Source of the DNA: Bacillota bacterium
GTDB taxonomy: Bacteria; Bacillota; Bacilli; Alicyclobacillales; Alicyclobacillaceae
Assembly (NCBI GenBank): GCA_021820805.1
Contig: JAKADF010000159.1
Span: 1 to 7,308 of the forward strand
DNA length: 7,308 bases
Reading direction: 5' to 3'
Shown: positions 5,919 to 7,308 of the stretch, piece by piece
Position numbering within the stretch: position 1 is the stretch's first letter
Layout of the letters: each line of letters starts with the position of its first letter
The notes under the pieces: generated by a model
Told to the model about the DNA's origin: nothing
The model's input: only the letters and a program-made list of their open reading frames with translations
The model's database searches: none
Position numbers and translations under genes: made by a program

Positions 5919-6452
5919 ATGTACGATCTTCGATATCCAATTGGTGTCTTTAATATACAGTGGGTACAAGGCCCGTTTACAAAGGCACAAATTGAGGAAT
6001 GGATTCAAGATATAGAAAAGACACCAGGTAATTTACGTCATGCAGTAGAAGGTTTGTCAGATGAGCAGCTAAATACTCCCTATCGTGAGGGCGGCTGGAC
6101 GGTTCGTCAGGTTGCACACCATCTTCCTGATGCTCATGTAAATGCGTATATTCGGTTTAAATTCGCACTAACGGAAGACGAACCGCTCATTAAACCATTC
6201 GCCGAGAAAGATTGGGCAAACCTGCCGGATTCACAGGGACCAATTGAACCATCACTTATTCTCCTCGACGGTCTTCATCAAAGATGGGTGTCCCTGATGA
6301 GAACCATGGAACTGGAAGACTTTGAACGTATTTTTGTACACCCTGACCTAGGGAAAGTCTCACTTGGACAGACGGCGGCACTCTATGCATGGCATGGCCG
6401 TCATCATGTTGCACATATTCGATCCATACGCGTACGCATGCGGTGGTCGTAA
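5919..6452 (+). CDS. YfiT/BstA family putative metal-dependent hydrolase / bacillithiol transferase (DinB-like)
   Basis: A 177-residue cytoplasmic protein, the same size as B. subtilis YfiT, with which it shares many segments: an N-terminal LRYPIG, then TPYREGGWTVRQVAHHLPDAH at 53-73, NAYIRFKFALTED at 75-87, and a C-terminal YAWHGRHHVAHI. Members have a four-helix DinB fold that binds a divalent metal through three histidines. Candidates here are H67 or H68 and an H-x3-H pair in the 159-166 segment (H159/H163 or H162/H166). Family members are annotated as bacillithiol S-transferases or metal-dependent hydrolases; the substrate cannot be told from sequence. ATG 5919 is chosen because GGAAGAGGAGG (5902-5912) lies 6 nt upstream and the family start MxDLRYPIG is met. 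The open frame extends upstream to 5775, but that part runs through two inverted repeats and has no family similarity. It is separated from the acetate operon by 162 bp and is probably an independent unit. Confidence 0.9.
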   Translation: MYDLRYPIGVFNIQWVQGPFTKAQIEEWIQDIEKTPGNLRHAVEGLSDEQLNTPYREGGWTVRQVAHHLPDAHVNAYIRFKFALTEDEPLIKPFAEKDWANLPDSQGPIEPSLILLDGLHQRWVSLMRTMELEDFERIFVHPDLGKVSLGQTAALYAWHGRHHVAHIRSIRVRMRWS

Positions 6453-6563
6453 AATAAACATAATCAAAATAGACATTTGTATATTTCGAGTTTAATTATA
6501 TTTGCGTTCCGAAACATTTTGAGTTACTATTTCTATAGATTTACTGCATTTATTAATTTGTTT

Positions 6564-6589
6564 GCACCACAATCGGTTGATTGTTGTGC
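6564..6589. repeat. 11-bp inverted repeat in the amidase upstream region
   Basis: GCACCACAATC (6564-6574), loop GGTT, GATTGTTGTGC (6579-6589); 10 of 11 positions pair. It is 23 bp ahead of the strong terminator stem and has no U-tract itself. It may be an operator palindrome or the first hairpin of a structured leader. The strand is undecided. Confidence 0.5.
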
Positions 6590-6611
6590 GATACACCCCC
6601 AAATTTTGTAT

Positions 6612-6649
6612 ACTGTTGAGGAACAGACAAGTTCCCCAACAGTTTTTTT
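6612..6649 (+). terminator. Rho-independent terminator between the YfiT/BstA-like gene and the amidase gene
   Basis: ACTGTTGAGGAAC (6612-6624), a 6-nt loop AGACAA, and GTTCCCCAACAGT (6631-6643) form a 13-bp stem with a single A-C mismatch, followed at once by a run of seven T (6643-6649). This is a textbook + strand intrinsic terminator. It lies 160 bp after the YfiT/BstA-like stop and only 44 bp ahead of the amidase start, leaving little room for an amidase promoter downstream of it. Confidence 0.88.
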
Positions 6650-6693
6650 ATGTGTAGATATGTAAATGCAGAGTTAGAGTGACTGGAGGCAGT

Positions 6694-7308
6694 ATGATGT
6701 CGATTGGTGCAAGGGATAGTGTTTTTGATTCTGTTTCTGAACTGACAAGGCGAATGCGTCAAAAAGAGATTTCTCCAGTTGAGGTTGTTGAAACCTATCT
6801 CCACCAAATCCATCAATTAAACCCTAAATTTAATGCTTATACATCTGTTTCATGGGATACTGCCATAGCGCTTGCAAAACAGAGTGAGCGACGTTTGCTA
6901 AGGGGTGAAGGCAGGCTGCTTGAAGGTGTTCCAATAGCCATTAAGGACAACCTGTCGGTTCAGGGAATGCCAACCTCAAACGGATCGCGTATGAATGGCA
7001 CAAATCCTGCACAAACAGATGCATACTTAGCAAAAAAGCTGCGCGATGCGGGTGTTATTTTTCTTGGAAAAACGAATTTACCTGAATTTGCAACTTTGCC
7101 TGTAACTGAAAATGAACGGTTTGGTGCGACACGAAACCCTTGGAATCTTGAATATACACCAGGTGGATCAAGCGGTGGTTCAGCTGTTGCTGTTGCTGCT
7201 GGCATGGCACCTGCAGCGCATGGGAATGATGGCGGGGGGAGTTTGCGTATTCCAGCATCCGCTTGCGGCCTGTTTACGATGAAACCATCAAGAGCACGCA
7301 TCTCATAT
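6694..7308 (+). CDS. Amidase signature family hydrolase, N-terminal 205 residues (truncated by window end)
   Basis: Open from ATG 6694 to the window end. Amidase-signature enzymes hydrolyse amide bonds with a Ser-cisSer-Lys triad. All three are visible: K84 in PIAIKDN, the cis-serine S159 in TPGGSSGGSAVAVAAG, and the nucleophile S183 in GNDGGGSLRIPAS. The N-terminal pattern (helical ELTRRMRQKEISPVEVVE, then LNPKFNAYTSV) is typical. HGNDGGGS and the following CGLF-MKPSR resemble secondary-amidase and 6-aminohexanoate-cyclic-dimer-hydrolase-like members more than GatA, but substrate cannot be assigned. TGGAGG (6684-6689) is 4 nt before ATG 6694; the adjacent ATG 6697 is an equally workable start, 7 nt from it. 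No GatC or GatB gene is seen next to it on this side. Intact as far as visible. Confidence 0.92.
   Translation, partial: MMSIGARDSVFDSVSELTRRMRQKEISPVEVVETYLHQIHQLNPKFNAYTSVSWDTAIALAKQSERRLLRGEGRLLEGVPIAIKDNLSVQGMPTSNGSRMNGTNPAQTDAYLAKKLRDAGVIFLGKTNLPEFATLPVTENERFGATRNPWNLEYTPGGSSGGSAVAVAAGMAPAAHGNDGGGSLRIPASACGLFTMKPSRARISY

Noticed and set aside
6599..6614. Possible CodY-like box and TATACT -10 just before the terminator stem
   Set aside because: The match to the CodY consensus is partial, and no -35 lies at a workable distance from TATACT.
6477..6665. 62-codon open frame in the gap before the amidase gene
   Set aside because: No ribosome site, AT-rich chance composition, and it runs through the inverted repeat and the intrinsic terminator.

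Overview
This looks like a chromosomal segment of an aerobic, endospore-former-like Bacilli member (order Bacillales or a close relative). Three things point there: a YfiT/BstA-type bacillithiol transferase, CcpA-style cre boxes, and a LytS/LytT-type two-component pair. GTG and TTG starts behind strong GGAGG-like ribosome sites also fit a Gram-positive host. I cannot assign a genus from sequence alone. All supported genes lie on the + strand.

Layout. 1-156 is the C-terminal tail of a sodium:solute symporter of the acetate/cation (ActP-like) type. Its stop codon is embedded in the ribosome site of a LytS-type membrane histidine kinase (167-1906), which is followed closely by its LytTR response regulator (1924-2715). 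A 140-bp gap (2716-2855) is densely regulatory: an 11-bp phased array containing a perfect TGAACA direct repeat 22 bp apart, a weak promoter, and a CcpA cre-like palindrome next to the ribosome site. An apparent operon follows: a DUF485 membrane protein (2856-3152), a long-form acetyl-CoA synthetase (3193-5148) and a SatP/YaaH-family acetate transporter (5175-5756). A second cre-like site sits in the last codons of the DUF485 gene. After a 13-bp perfect inverted repeat comes a separate YfiT/BstA-like gene (5919-6452). The 241-bp gap 6453-6693 holds an inverted repeat and a strong intrinsic terminator; nothing else convincing was seen in it. The window ends inside an amidase-signature gene (6694-7308, truncated).

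How the genes work together (inference). The symporter and the SatP homologue would import acetate or related short carboxylates, and Acs would convert acetate to acetyl-CoA. The LytS/LytT pair lies between the two transport modules and would sense a small carboxylate or metabolic state and activate the DUF485-acs-satP promoter. CcpA would shut that promoter off when preferred sugars are present. The LytS/LytT family includes pyruvate-responsive systems (E. coli BtsSR and YpdAB, B. subtilis LytST controlling PftAB), so a carboxylate-sensing role is plausible, but the ligand cannot be read from sequence. The most interesting element is this apparently dedicated LytS/LytT acetate regulon with its 22-bp-spaced putative operator. 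The two downstream genes look unrelated to it.
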